Shown piece by piece: positions 52,798 through 62,152 of a stretch of 64,000 nucleotides of DNA. The first letter of the stretch is position 1. Each line of letters begins with the position of its first letter. The stretch comes from Pelagibius sp. Alg239-R121 (GTDB lineage Bacteria; Pseudomonadota; Alphaproteobacteria; Kiloniellales; Kiloniellaceae), in contig NZ_CAMZOF010000005.1 in NCBI RefSeq assembly GCF_947331435.1, positions 496,001 to 560,000 on the forward strand, in the 5' to 3' direction. The position numbers and the translations under genes were made by a program. Below the pieces are notes generated by a model that was given only the letters and a program-made list of their open reading frames with translations, had not been told where the DNA came from and searched no databases.

Positions 52798-53116
52798 CTG
52801 ACAATCTATCTCAAACACAAAGGCTGGTATTTGCCTGCACTTGTTCGTTCAACTGATGTCTGGGCAATTGCTCGCCACTTTATAGAGCTTTCCCAATACA
52901 ACATCTATGTACTTGATTTGCGAAGTATGCAGCATTCCCGAACTTTAAAGATACTAAGAAAATCCGTCTTTGGGCCAAGTGGAACAATGTTGCTGATTTA
53001 CCGTCTTCTCGGTCGATCGATTTTAGCTTTATCAAAGTGACCAAAGCGTAAAACATCTATCAGACCAGCATCTTTTCCAGCTCTTGCGGCTTCCCGGAAA
53101 CTGCCACAGCAATTCA
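52798..53116. other. AT-rich gap between PP-loop and methyltransferase genes
   Basis: This is a 319-bp gap rich in A and T. It probably contains the promoter of the PP-loop gene (reverse strand), but I find no sharp -35/-10 pair. A short open frame on the forward strand (52831-53040) has no family likeness and I do not regard it as a gene. Base composition here fits the rest of the glycan islet. Confidence 0.4.
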
Positions 53117-53833
53117 TTAAATCTTGCGGATGACTGCGTGCGGTTCATGCCGGTCGAGTTTGAGCGATTGGTCCGACGCTAGAACCTCGTTCGCTGCTTC
53201 GCGGCATCCGCCATAATCATTGTAGTCGTCGAGAATAATGACGCCCCTCCGGCTCAAAACCGGGGATACAGTCTCGACGCAAAATTTAACCGGATCGTAC
53301 CAATCACAGTCGATGTGTGCGAGGCTGATGCGGTCGGACGCACCAAACTTGACCGTGTCCTCAAACAGGCCTTTTTCCAAGCTAATTTTTTTGCCGTCTA
53401 CAAGAAGGTCAAAGTCGCGAAAATTTTGGACGACCCTGTCGTAGAGATTTTCCTCATAGCCATAGTAAAGATCGCCGCCTATTCCGCTTGATTCGCCACT
53501 CTTGATGATTTCGTAGCGCGCATGCGTATCTTCACCATCCCGCTCGGACGGCGGCGGAATCATGTCGAAAACATCGAAGCCTAAAAATCTCTTCTCTTCG
53601 GCGCGATGAGCAAGGTAAATCGCGGATCCCCCAAGAGCGACCCCGAATTCCGCGAACTCTCCAGCGACATTCTCTTGCTGAATCCGACAAATTTCCTTTT
53701 CAAGAGAAATGAATTTGTCGGCGGAAAGATATGTCAGGTTACAGCTCTTAATCTTACTCGCCAATGGCGGCAAAGGCTTGGGAGGGTCGCGATGCGTCAG
53801 CTTTCCCAGTATCTTTTTGCCTATTGAAAACAT
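53117..53833 (-). CDS. TylF/MycF-type SAM-dependent methyltransferase
   Basis: This protein of 238 residues belongs to the macrocin O-methyltransferase family. It shows GEFAEFGVALGGSAIYLA (SAM-binding strand and loop), HIDCDWYDPVKFC (metal-binding Asp residues) and LDDYNDYGGC. These enzymes methylate sugar hydroxyls or related acceptors. ATG at 53833 follows a GGACAGGA site; an earlier in-frame ATG at 53872 adds 13 residues of no evident value. It lies between the pyruvyltransferase-like gene and the PP-loop gene, so a methylated sugar residue in the surface glycan is likely. Confidence 0.85.
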   Translation of the reverse strand: MFSIGKKILGKLTHRDPPKPLPPLASKIKSCNLTYLSADKFISLEKEICRIQQENVAGEFAEFGVALGGSAIYLAHRAEEKRFLGFDVFDMIPPPSERDGEDTHARYEIIKSGESSGIGGDLYYGYEENLYDRVVQNFRDFDLLVDGKKISLEKGLFEDTVKFGASDRISLAHIDCDWYDPVKFCVETVSPVLSRRGVIILDDYNDYGGCREAANEVLASDQSLKLDRHEPHAVIRKI

Positions 53834-53928
53834 TGCTTTTTTCCTGTCCAACGTGGAATCGATGCTCAACAAACTCTATTGATTCATTATGGGCGAAGGC
53901 CGGTCCTTCATGACTTGGCAGCGTGCCG

Positions 53929-54885
53929 TCACTGCTTCTTCATTTTGGAAGCGGTATCGCGCAGCCACAGGCTTTCGTACCGCGAGAGTTTTCCATAATT
54001 GTTGTCGATGTAATTCACGCTCTTACCAAGCAGGCAACCCAGGATCATTGCGTGAAGGCGGTCTGTCTCGATCGTTTCGTATGCACTGAAGGTCTTAATA
54101 CTTTTCGCGATAATACGGTTTTTTCTGAAGTTCCAGACATCGACGATCCGATTACGCATCACGAAGGACGGACAGCGCTCAATAGCCGCGAAGAGATGCT
54201 GGCTTATCGAGCGGTCGAGAGGATGGGTGATGTCTACCCAATCTATGCTCTGTCCGTTTTTTTCTTGCGATTCTGCTGCTTCTACGTCCTTGCGTAGAAA
54301 CAGCAGTTTTTGTTGCCCGTCATAGTGGGGGTGCACGCCCTTCTTGGACTTCCACAAGGCATGCGCCATATCCGGACATAGCTCGCAACGGATCCCTCCA
54401 AGCTGCTGGATATAGTCATAGGACTCCTGATCTCTGACAAACATCATGAAGTTTTCATGATTTTGATAGGATTTCATCAATTCTTTGCCGCGTTCGCTGT
54501 CGAAAAAGAATACAGATTGCGGAAACAGAATGATTTTATTTTGCGGAAAACGTTTAAGTACATCCTGACGGAGGTTTTCGTGCCATTTGTAAATATCATT
54601 TACATTGCCGCCGCCATGAAGAAGTAGGATGTCAGATGGGCGTATTTTGTGTCTATATCTTTGATAGTCAAGGGCAGACAAACGCAATGAGGGGTGAATA
54701 TTTTGGCTTTCCAAAAATGTCTCGGTTCCCCAATCAATCAATTGATCTCCGATATTCAGGTGCATTGGTAAGTCTAAACGAACAACGCGAGAGGATTTTG
54801 GGATTTCTTCAGTAATTATATTTAATTTATCCTTCAGGCCGTACATTATTTTTTCGTGAGTCCTGATAACTTCAGGCGAAAACAT
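53929..54885 (-). CDS. Polysaccharide pyruvyltransferase-family protein
   Basis: This protein of 318 residues has the two-Rossmann layout of the CsaB/ExoV/WcaK family. Visible are NIGDQLIDWGTETFL near the start, the LLHGGGNVND loop, FVRDQESYDY, CPDMAHALW and TDRLHAMILGCLLGK. It would attach a pyruvate ketal or act as a related glycan-modifying enzyme. The coding sequence is clearly AT-richer than the flanking genes, a sign of horizontal origin. It is the first gene of the reverse-strand islet and has a palindrome at 54933-54948 48 bp upstream. Confidence 0.85.
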   Translation of the reverse strand: MFSPEVIRTHEKIMYGLKDKLNIITEEIPKSSRVVRLDLPMHLNIGDQLIDWGTETFLESQNIHPSLRLSALDYQRYRHKIRPSDILLLHGGGNVNDIYKWHENLRQDVLKRFPQNKIILFPQSVFFFDSERGKELMKSYQNHENFMMFVRDQESYDYIQQLGGIRCELCPDMAHALWKSKKGVHPHYDGQQKLLFLRKDVEAAESQEKNGQSIDWVDITHPLDRSISQHLFAAIERCPSFVMRNRIVDVWNFRKNRIIAKSIKTFSAYETIETDRLHAMILGCLLGKSVNYIDNNYGKLSRYESLWLRDTASKMKKQ

Positions 54886-55364
54886 TCAAGTGTCCTTCCA
54901 CGGATGGAATATATCTCTGCAAAATTCTTCTATCACTAACGTTAGTGAACGTGCCTTGCAATCGATTTGAGACCTGACGCCCGTACTTTCTAAGCGCCGT
55001 CGTCACAGGCTTTTGATGACGGAAGTGGTGTCAGTGTACACCTGTGCTGATTTGCAACGGCTCACCAGTTTATTTCGGCGCATAGCTGACGCACTCATCC
55101 TTTTTGGTGTGTTTGGATAAAGGGAAGATTAACTCAGAGGTGAGAAACTGCGGGTAGTGATTTTAGTCGGCGGTTCAAGAAGCCCGCATATCGGGCCGAC
55201 ACGCTGAGTATCTTTTTCAAAGGCATAGCGCACGGCAACGACCCTTGGGCACGGTGGCATACGGAGAGCCTGGTTTTCGCTTTCATTGGTTCGGCGGAGA
55301 GCGATGAGAATTTTGTGATTGGTTGATCCCAGTTGTGTCCGAAGGTTTTGGGGCGAAGTAGTTA
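54886..55364. other. 479-bp divergent gap upstream of hybrid kinase gene
   Basis: Apart from the palindrome at 54933-54948, no gene, RNA fold or clear promoter stands out. The short GTGTACAC at about 55033 is too brief to interpret. It separates the divergent glycan islet and the histidine kinase gene. Confidence 0.45.
54933..54948. promoter_or_regulatory. Perfect 16-bp palindrome upstream of glycan islet (candidate operator)
   Basis: TCACTAACGTTAGTGA is its own exact reverse complement. Such self-complementary sites are typical of dimeric regulators (TetR and similar families). It lies 48 bp upstream of the pyruvyltransferase-like gene. No regulator gene is adjacent, so the binding protein is unknown. 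Confidence 0.55.
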
Positions 55365-58300
55365 ATGTTTGACGTTACGACGCTTGTCGGCCGGAAACGG
55401 TACCTGATGGCTATGATCTTTGTCGCTGTTGCGATGCTTGCCGTATTTGCGGTGGCTGAACGGCAGCTGGCCGAAATCAATGACCACACTGCAAAAGCGC
55501 ATGATCTGCAGCTTGTGCTGCTTCGCGCTGAAAACCTCTCTGATGACGCCGCCACTTACGCAACAGCCAACACCGGACTGCTCCAGTTCCACCGGGCTGT
55601 AGCAAGCTTCGAGACGCTTTTAGCTTCTCATGAGCTTGACGCAGCATTGGCGGACCAAGTGCACGGCTTGCGGACTGTATTTAAGCATCATGCAACGACT
55701 TTGACTCAAAGCGATGGTGATCCGGTAAAGCGCCACCGGCAGGCGAAACGGCTGGAGAGTTTTCTGAATAGCGATCTGATACCGTTACTCAGACGTGCGG
55801 CGGACGAGGAGTCTTCGCCGCAAAATCATGCTGTCAGCAGCTTCCGGATTTTAGGCGTGGCTGTTCTCGCCACCGGGCTGCTCGCCGTTATTGCCATGGT
55901 TCTTGCAAGCTTGAAGTCCAGTGGGCCGGCGGCACGGAGCAAATCCGACGGCGAATTGACTAAGGTATCCGGTGGTAGGGCGCACATCGATGACGTTCTG
56001 GTTTCAATGGACCAAGGGATTGTTGCCTGGGATGCCGATTGTGTAGTCGAGATCTTCAATGACCGGGTTGTCGAACTCCTGGATCTGCCGTCAGATTTCA
56101 TGCGCACGGGTCTCACGCTCGAAGAACAGATCGAGCACGCGCGTGCACGGGGCGATTATGGTAATGCCAGCGACCAGGACATTGCTTCGATTATCGAACA
56201 GCACAGAAATCAGACCGAATCCATTGTGGATCGTGTGTTGTCGACCGGACGTGCAATTCGCGTGAACATCCGGCGGCGTTCTGGCGGAGGAATGGTCGCA
56301 ACCTATACAGACATTACAGAACTCCGCAAACAGACCGAACGGGTCCGCCGTCAGAAGGCCGTGGTTGAAACCATTTTGGAAAATCTCGATCAGGGCGTGT
56401 CCCTGATGGATGACGATCTCAATATGGTCGCCTTCAATCAGAAGTACCTGGAACTCTTCGGTATTCCCAGTGACGCCGTCCAACAAGGCGATCCGTTGCG
56501 GAAGTTCTGCGGCATCTATGCGGACCTTGGGCACTATGGTGAAGGTGATCGTGAGGAACAAATCCAAAAACGCCTCGAAACGGCACGGGTCCACAAGAAT
56601 GAGACCCAGCGCAGGCACCTGACCAACGGGCGCTCCGTCGACATCTATAAAGCGCCCTTGCCGACGGGAGGCGTTGTCACTGCCTATCGGGACGTAACCG
56701 AACGCCTGCGCTACGAACGGGAACTGGAAGAAGCGCGCGACAAAGCAGAAGCCGCGTCCCGATCGAAGAGCGAATTCCTGGCCAACATGAGCCATGAAAT
56801 CAGAACCCCGATGAACGGTGTCCTCGGGATGGCAGAACTACTGGCCGATACAAAGCTCGACGAGCATCAGTCCAGCTACGTCAAGATCATCTCCGATTCC
56901 GGTTCTGCGCTGCTGACCATCATCAACGACATTCTCGATTTCTCGAAGATCGAGGCCGGCAAGCTAGAACTCGATCCGGAGCCCTTCAATCTGCGCTCGG
57001 CGATGGAGGATGTCGCGATCCTGATGTCGAACCGTGCGGTGGAAAAGGGATTGGAACTGATTGTGCGTTTCAATCCCGACATTCCCGACAATGTCGTTGG
57101 TGATGCCGGTCGCATTCGTCAGATCGTGACCAATCTTGTCGGCAATGCGGTCAAATTCACCAGGGAAGGCTACATCCTGGTCGACGTTGACGGGACGCTG
57201 AAGGATGGCCGGATCGCGCTGAAGATTTCAGTCGAGGACACAGGGATCGGCCTCAGCGACAGCGAGCTCAACCGGATCTTCGACAAGTTTGAACAGGCCG
57301 ATAATACCACAACCCGGCAATATGGTGGAACCGGGCTAGGGCTGGCGATTTCAAAACAACTGGTCGAGTTGATGGAGGGCGACATCGGTGTGACCTCGCG
57401 GCGGAACGTGGGCGCAAATTTCTGGTTCACCATTGATCTTCCCGTCGATCCTCAAAGCGTCAGGAAGAATGTCGTCGTCCCGGACTTGCGTGGTTTGAAA
57501 CTGCTGATCGTCGACGACATTGAAGTGAATCGCAAAATTCTGGTTGAGCAAGCGGAAAGCTGGGGGATGCTCGCTGATTGTGCAGAGTCGGCGGCCGATG
57601 CGCTTGAGGCTTTGAAACCACAAGCTCAATCGCTGTCGAATACGCAGGGGCGTCAGTACGACCTCGTGATTCTGGATTACCATATGCCAAGCATGGATGG
57701 CGAAGAGCTGGCACGCCGGATCAGAGACGATCCGGCAACCAGGGACATTGCACTTATTATGTTGAGTTCAGTTGATGGAAAGGGCGACGCACGACGGTTT
57801 CGCAAGATCGGCGTTGCGGCGACTCTCGTCAAACCGGCCCGTTCGTCGCTGATGCTCGATACCATTGCGACCGTACTGTCGCAAAAATCTGACGTTAACG
57901 CTGTTTCCGAGGACGTCGGAGCACGCAGCACAGAGGCTGCGCCAAAGGTGGGCAATAAAGAGGCCATGGCACAAGCTGCGACTTTCCGTCTGATCCTGGT
58001 GGAAGACAACGAGATCAATCGTTACGTGGTCATGCAGATGCTGGAGCGGTCGCCCTACGCCTTGAAGATTGCCGCGAACGGCAAGGAAGCAGTTGAATTA
58101 TACGAACGCGAGGGCGCGGATCTGATCCTGATGGACGTTTCCATGCCGCAGATGGATGGTTACGAAGCGACCAATGCCATCCGTCAAATAGAGCGCCGAA
58201 GAGATTTGATGCGCACGCCGATCGTCGGCCTGACCGCCCACACAATGAAGGGCGACCGCGAACGCTGTCTGGAAGCCGGGATGGACGATTATCTTCCCAA

Positions 58301-58385
58301 GCCGGTTCAACAGACCGACTTGAAGAAGGTACTGGCAAGTTGGCTGGACTCTCACGCGAGTGAACCGGCGACCAAGACCGGTTAA
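55365..58385 (+). CDS. Hybrid sensor histidine kinase (two PAS, HisKA, HATPase, two receiver domains)
   Basis: This is a 1006-residue membrane sensor. A first helix lies at 13-31, a periplasmic region follows to about 158, and a second helix is at about 159-183. Next are two PAS_7-like domains (the recurring LDQGV pattern near 215 and 330), then HisKA with phospho-acceptor His477 ([10 protein letters not shown]). HATPase follows, then receiver 1 with Asp771 (VILDYHMP) and receiver 2 with Asp924 (LILMDVSMP). Both receivers keep the acidic pocket (IVDD and LVEDNE). No cognate response regulator lies adjacent, so it may work through a phosphotransfer protein elsewhere. Its signal is unknown. Confidence 0.94.
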   Translation: MFDVTTLVGRKRYLMAMIFVAVAMLAVFAVAERQLAEINDHTAKAHDLQLVLLRAENLSDDAATYATANTGLLQFHRAVASFETLLASHELDAALADQVHGLRTVFKHHATTLTQSDGDPVKRHRQAKRLESFLNSDLIPLLRRAADEESSPQNHAVSSFRILGVAVLATGLLAVIAMVLASLKSSGPAARSKSDGELTKVSGGRAHIDDVLVSMDQGIVAWDADCVVEIFNDRVVELLDLPSDFMRTGLTLEEQIEHARARGDYGNASDQDIASIIEQHRNQTESIVDRVLSTGRAIRVNIRRRSGGGMVATYTDITELRKQTERVRRQKAVVETILENLDQGVSLMDDDLNMVAFNQKYLELFGIPSDAVQQGDPLRKFCGIYADLGHYGEGDREEQIQKRLETARVHKNETQRRHLTNGRSVDIYKAPLPTGGVVTAYRDVTERLRYERELEEARDKAEAASRSKSEFLANMSHEIRTPMNGVLGMAELLADTKLDEHQSSYVKIISDSGSALLTIINDILDFSKIEAGKLELDPEPFNLRSAMEDVAILMSNRAVEKGLELIVRFNPDIPDNVVGDAGRIRQIVTNLVGNAVKFTREGYILVDVDGTLKDGRIALKISVEDTGIGLSDSELNRIFDKFEQADNTTTRQYGGTGLGLAISKQLVELMEGDIGVTSRRNVGANFWFTIDLPVDPQSVRKNVVVPDLRGLKLLIVDDIEVNRKILVEQAESWGMLADCAESAADALEALKPQAQSLSNTQGRQYDLVILDYHMPSMDGEELARRIRDDPATRDIALIMLSSVDGKGDARRFRKIGVAATLVKPARSSLMLDTIATVLSQKSDVNAVSEDVGARSTEAAPKVGNKEAMAQAATFRLILVEDNEINRYVVMQMLERSPYALKIAANGKEAVELYEREGADLILMDVSMPQMDGYEATNAIRQIERRRDLMRTPIVGLTAHTMKGDRERCLEAGMDDYLPKPVQQTDLKKVLASWLDSHASEPATKTG

Positions 58386-58445
58386 ATCATCTTCCACTGC
58401 TCCATCCTGAAACGCTGAGTTATCCAGTCATTTTGACCGCCATTA

Positions 58446-59996
58446 TCAGAGAGTCCCGCGCAGACCGTCCGGCGTCAGCGCCAGGCCAGTAAGGGTGCGG
58501 TCGAGATGCCGAGCGCGCCAGTTGAGCAGTTTCTCTGCATAGCTCACGCGGGTGAGGAGATAGCTGGAATCCTCCGCGACATTGTTCAGCTCTCCGGGGT
58601 CGGCGGCGAGGTCAAACAGCAGTGGCGGTAGTCCGGCGAAATGGACGTACTTGAAGGAGTCGTCGCGGATGACAGACATATTGCAGGCGTCCAGTTCCAA
58701 ATCGAATGCCGACTGGGCCGCGCCGCTGACAACGTCGCGGAAGTCGTATTCCCAATGAACTTCCTGCCGCCAATTGGGTGCCTCCGTACCTTCGAGGAAG
58801 GCTTTCAGCGAGCGGCCGTCCATCGACCGCGGGACCTTTGCACCGAGACAGTCCAGGATGGTGGGCGTGACGTCGACGGCTTCGCTAAAGGCTTCGATTT
58901 GCATACCCTTCGTTCGGGAACCAGCTATGGCCGCTTCGGGATGCCGGATGATCAGAGGAATGTGATTGCTTTGATCGAAATAGCCCAGCTTGCCGAAGAG
59001 GTGATGGTCGCCGGCCATCTCCCCATGGTCGGTGGTCAGGACGATCAGTGTGTTGTCGTATTGGCCGCTCGCCTTAAGGTGTGCCACGATCCGCCCGATC
59101 TGTGCATCGATTTCCGAAATCAATCCATAGTAGCTGGCGCGGATTTGCCGCCGGGCATCGTCGTCCCAGTCTTTCGCCAGGCCGTCCGCGCCATAGACGA
59201 AGTGCGACTTGCGTTGGCTGTCAAAGGTATAGGTAAGGAAGGGGTGGCTCGAGCTTTCTTCCTCCAGTGACGCCGCCCGAACGAAATCCGGCACCGAATC
59301 CGGACTGTACATCCTGTTATAGGGGGCCGGGGCGATGAAGGGTGGATGCGGGCGGAGGAAGCTGACATGCGCGAACCAGGGCGCAGCACCCATCTCGTCG
59401 CTATAGTCCAGGAAACGCTCGGTGAGAAAGGCGGCTTCGGACAATTCGGCCGGATAGCGTGCGGCCGCGTTCGTTGGCGGGTCGGCAGGCCCCTCCTCCG
59501 GCAGGTAGACATCGAGACCCTGCTCCGGCACGTTCACGCCATTCCTGCGTAGCCAGCTCAGCCAAGGCTTAGAGGCCTCATCCAATCCCTGGCGTTGGCT
59601 AAAGCCCGGCAGCACACCTTCGTAGCTCAGCAAGCGCGGGTCGTTGGCATCGCAACTGCGCGGGTCGACACTGCTGTCGGTATAGCCGAACAGCACCGGG
59701 TCGTAGCTGAGCCGGCGAACGGCCTTTGCGATATTATCGTGCCGGTCGTCCAGTGGGGTGCCGTTGCCGCAGACCCGGTGGTTCATCTGGTAAAGCCCGG
59801 TCAGCAGAGACGCGCGGGCAGGCGAGCAGGGAGTAGCCTGTCCAAAATGCTTGCGAAATAAAACACCGTCGGCGGCAAGGCTGTCGATTGCAGGCGTTTT
59901 AAGTAGGGGGTGGCCAACTGCGCCGAGGCAGTCGCCCCGCCACTGATCGGCCGTTATCAAAAGAACGTTCATTGCCATCGCTGTAGAGGACTCCAT
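58446..59996 (-). CDS. Sulfatase-family hydrolase (formylglycine type)
   Basis: This 516-residue protein is of the alkaline phosphatase/sulfatase superfamily. The catalytic motif is CSPAR at 57-61, where the Cys is normally converted to formylglycine. The early metal motif is ADQWRGDCLG with Asp17, and TDHGEMAGDH later gives the second metal set. Near relatives include phosphonate monoesterases and choline or aryl sulfatases. No signal peptide is evident. Starts at Met1 (59996), Met7 or Met9 are all possible. Modification needs a formylglycine-generating enzyme; the FGE-fold domain at 21197 is unlikely to be it, as it lacks the cysteines and is exported. Confidence 0.88.
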   Translation of the reverse strand: MESSTAMAMNVLLITADQWRGDCLGAVGHPLLKTPAIDSLAADGVLFRKHFGQATPCSPARASLLTGLYQMNHRVCGNGTPLDDRHDNIAKAVRRLSYDPVLFGYTDSSVDPRSCDANDPRLLSYEGVLPGFSQRQGLDEASKPWLSWLRRNGVNVPEQGLDVYLPEEGPADPPTNAAARYPAELSEAAFLTERFLDYSDEMGAAPWFAHVSFLRPHPPFIAPAPYNRMYSPDSVPDFVRAASLEEESSSHPFLTYTFDSQRKSHFVYGADGLAKDWDDDARRQIRASYYGLISEIDAQIGRIVAHLKASGQYDNTLIVLTTDHGEMAGDHHLFGKLGYFDQSNHIPLIIRHPEAAIAGSRTKGMQIEAFSEAVDVTPTILDCLGAKVPRSMDGRSLKAFLEGTEAPNWRQEVHWEYDFRDVVSGAAQSAFDLELDACNMSVIRDDSFKYVHFAGLPPLLFDLAADPGELNNVAEDSSYLLTRVSYAEKLLNWRARHLDRTLTGLALTPDGLRGTL

Positions 59997-60198
59997 CGAC
60001 AGGTGCGTAAAACTAAGCGGCGCGAGTTTGGCGAAGATTGCCCACTCTTTCCACTCTGAAATGGAGGCTATTCAACCTTTGGCTGGCAAAGACCCGCCAA
60101 TATCAGGCAGGAGGATCCTGAGTCGTGTAATGCCGGCATTCGAGTCGAGTATAACCGACCGCGTGTCATGCCTTTTTAGCGGGAAATACCATTGTATG

Positions 60199-60227
60199 TT
60201 ACCCGAAAGGGTGGTTTCTGCTATAGT
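60199..60227 (+). promoter_or_regulatory. Candidate sigma-70 promoter before the tandem SnoaL gene
   Basis: TTACCC (60199-60204) and TATAGT (60222-60227) are separated by 17 bp. A start at about 60234 would precede the AAGGAGGG ribosome site and ATG at 60258. The -35 is a poor match, so this is tentative. Confidence 0.35.
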
Positions 60228-60257
60228 GGAAAGGAGCCAAACGAAGGAGGGACAAAA

Positions 60258-61175
60258 ATGTCGTCGGATCCCGGGTTGCTTGACACCATGAGGTCAGCCT
60301 ATGCGGCCTACGATACCGGTGATGCCGGTCCTCTCCTTGCGCTGTTCTCTGAGGAAGGCGTCATCCGCTTTACGGCACCGGAGAGCTTTCTGCATTTTGC
60401 TGGCCCGAGCTACGGACCAGAGGGCGCGCGCAATGCTCTGATCGCGATCTCGGAAATGTTCGAATGGAAGACTTATAACGTCTACGAATTGGTCGTCGAC
60501 GGAAACTCGGTCTTTGCCATCACTGGCGGCTTGTTACGCCACAAGGAAAGCGATCAGGAGACCGAGGTCCAGCTGGGTGATCTGATCCGCTTCGAGGGTG
60601 GCAAAATTGTCGAATTCATCGAGTTCTTCGATTCGGCTGGCCTGCGGGCCTGGATGAACCGCGCAGGTACACCTTCCTGCGCGGAACTCAGGGTCGGGGA
60701 AGCAGCCTCCGCTGCCGGCATTTCCCCTCTCAATCAGACAGCTGCTGAAGCACTGGATCAGCCGTCGACACGTGCCACAGAGAACAAGGCTTTGCTGTCG
60801 CGATGCTATGACGCCTACGCCCGCTGCGATCCTGCACCTCTGGCGAGTCTCTTCGACGGTGATGCGAGCTACAATACTGTGGCCCGCTGCGAAGATTTCG
60901 CCTTCGCAGGTCCCTGTTATGGACGAGGTAACGTGCTCGACAACATTGCCCGCATCCACGCTGATTATGATTTGGAAAAGTACGAGATCAACCGCATGAT
61001 TGCTCAAGACGACTTGGTTGCGGTTCACGCCGACGTTGGCTTTCGCTACAAATCCACTGGTAACTTGGTCGCGGTGGACAAGGTCGATCTTTTCCGTATG
61101 CGCGACGGCAAGATCATCGAGTTCAATGAATTCTTCGATACTGCGTCGGCATATGATACCCGAGAAGGGGCGTGA
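60258..61175 (+). CDS. Tandem SnoaL-like (NTF2-fold) protein
   Basis: This 305-residue protein is built from two SnoaL-like domains (about 8-140 and 180-300). Each begins with a helix bearing the pattern AYAAYDTGDAGPLLALF or CYDAYARCDPAPLASLF and each ends in GKIVEFIEFFDSA or GKIIEFNEFFDTA. The repeated arrangement shows internal duplication with a linker of about 35 residues. The ATG at 60258 has a perfect AAGGAGG site; the open frame upstream to 60192 is not needed. SnoaL folds serve as isomerases, hydroxylases or binding domains; no catalytic assignment can be made. Confidence 0.8.
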   Translation: MSSDPGLLDTMRSAYAAYDTGDAGPLLALFSEEGVIRFTAPESFLHFAGPSYGPEGARNALIAISEMFEWKTYNVYELVVDGNSVFAITGGLLRHKESDQETEVQLGDLIRFEGGKIVEFIEFFDSAGLRAWMNRAGTPSCAELRVGEAASAAGISPLNQTAAEALDQPSTRATENKALLSRCYDAYARCDPAPLASLFDGDASYNTVARCEDFAFAGPCYGRGNVLDNIARIHADYDLEKYEINRMIAQDDLVAVHADVGFRYKSTGNLVAVDKVDLFRMRDGKIIEFNEFFDTASAYDTREGA

Positions 61176-61435
61176 CCGGTTCGAGCCTCAATCAATTTAA
61201 GGCGATGCTCACTTGTGCGAGGGCCTTGACGCGAATTTGATGGAGCAGTTCGCCCTCCCCGTATGCTTGTACGTCGTATGATTGTTGGGAATGCATTAGG
61301 AAAAGATAAACTAATTCCACCTAGCTTCACGGGTCTGAAATTTTCCGGATAGATAGTACGATTGCAATGTAACGCAACTAAAAAGAGCTCGACCGGTTTG
61401 CAGCCGTTAGACGCTCGAAGGGTCTCATCTCGGAT

Positions 61436-61960
61436 ATGGGAAGTGTAGTGAAGCCAAAAATCTCGAAGTTCAGCTTGTGCCTGTTGCTGTTTGGAGGCGG
61501 ATGCGCCTGGGAACAGAAGGAGCCGCGAGAGCATGTTGTCTCGATCGTGTCGGATCTCAACAGTATGAGCATGTCCTTTGAGCCGCGTAGCCTGCATATC
61601 GAACCAGGGGATACGGTCACTTGGATAAATGCAGCGGATGTTACTCATAATATGATCACTTATCCGGATGGATTTCCCAAAGGTGCTGATGGTTTCGAGA
61701 GCGATTATCTGTTAGTGGCAGGTGAACGCTGGTCCTATAGGTTTCAGGATGAAGGAACTTATGAGTATCACTGCCTGCCTCATATCTTGATGAAGATGGA
61801 AGGCACCGTTGTCGTTGGAAAAGCGTCGGGCGAATCAGATTTTCATGATCCAAGCAATGGTGAAATTGCCCGTTACCGCGAGCAGCTGGCCGAGTACTTC
61901 GACGAAGACGAAGGGGTTAGCTATCGCCCACGTCTTGAGCGTTTGACGCAGTCGGAATAG
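61436..61960 (+). CDS. Type 1 copper protein (plastocyanin/azurin-like cupredoxin), envelope-anchored or periplasmic
   Basis: This 174-residue protein has copper ligands His71 (THN), Cys113 (YHC), His116 (CLPH) and a Met at 119 or 121. The pattern Cys-X2-His fits plastocyanin, pseudoazurin or amicyanin-like electron carriers. The N-terminus has a signal-like hydrophobic stretch ending LLFGGGC (Cys23), possibly a lipobox though not a perfect one. After the copper domain (about 35-127) a charged tail of ~45 residues follows. It is not next to an obvious redox partner, so the electron donor or acceptor is unknown. Confidence 0.85.
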   Translation: MGSVVKPKISKFSLCLLLFGGGCAWEQKEPREHVVSIVSDLNSMSMSFEPRSLHIEPGDTVTWINAADVTHNMITYPDGFPKGADGFESDYLLVAGERWSYRFQDEGTYEYHCLPHILMKMEGTVVVGKASGESDFHDPSNGEIARYREQLAEYFDEDEGVSYRPRLERLTQSE

Positions 61961-62064
61961 CTCTCGGGCCGGCCAGGACAAGCCCGGTCCTGCCGTAGCA
62001 CAGAGATTGATGGCCTTTCTTTAAATCAGCGATAACTGTAAAGCATACTCGTAATCGTACGGTT

Positions 62065-62111
62065 AGAGTGCAATCGCTCTTGTTCTCGCATATCAAAAAC
62101 GATCGCACTCT
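62065..62111. repeat. Imperfect inverted repeat between convergent genes
   Basis: AGAGTGCAATCGCTCTTG (62065-62082) pairs with the reverse complement of the segment at 62094-62111, matching 14 of 18 positions around an 11-nt loop. It lies between two converging genes, a place for a bidirectional terminator, but there is no long T-run on either side. Confidence 0.4.
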
Positions 62112-62152
62112 ATAGGCCCCTGCGGTGTCACAAACTTCGCAAGAGATGAGAA

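Noticed and set aside
52831-53040. Short forward open frame in the glycan islet gap
   Set aside because: No ribosome site or similarity; lies in AT-rich non-coding DNA upstream of a reverse gene.
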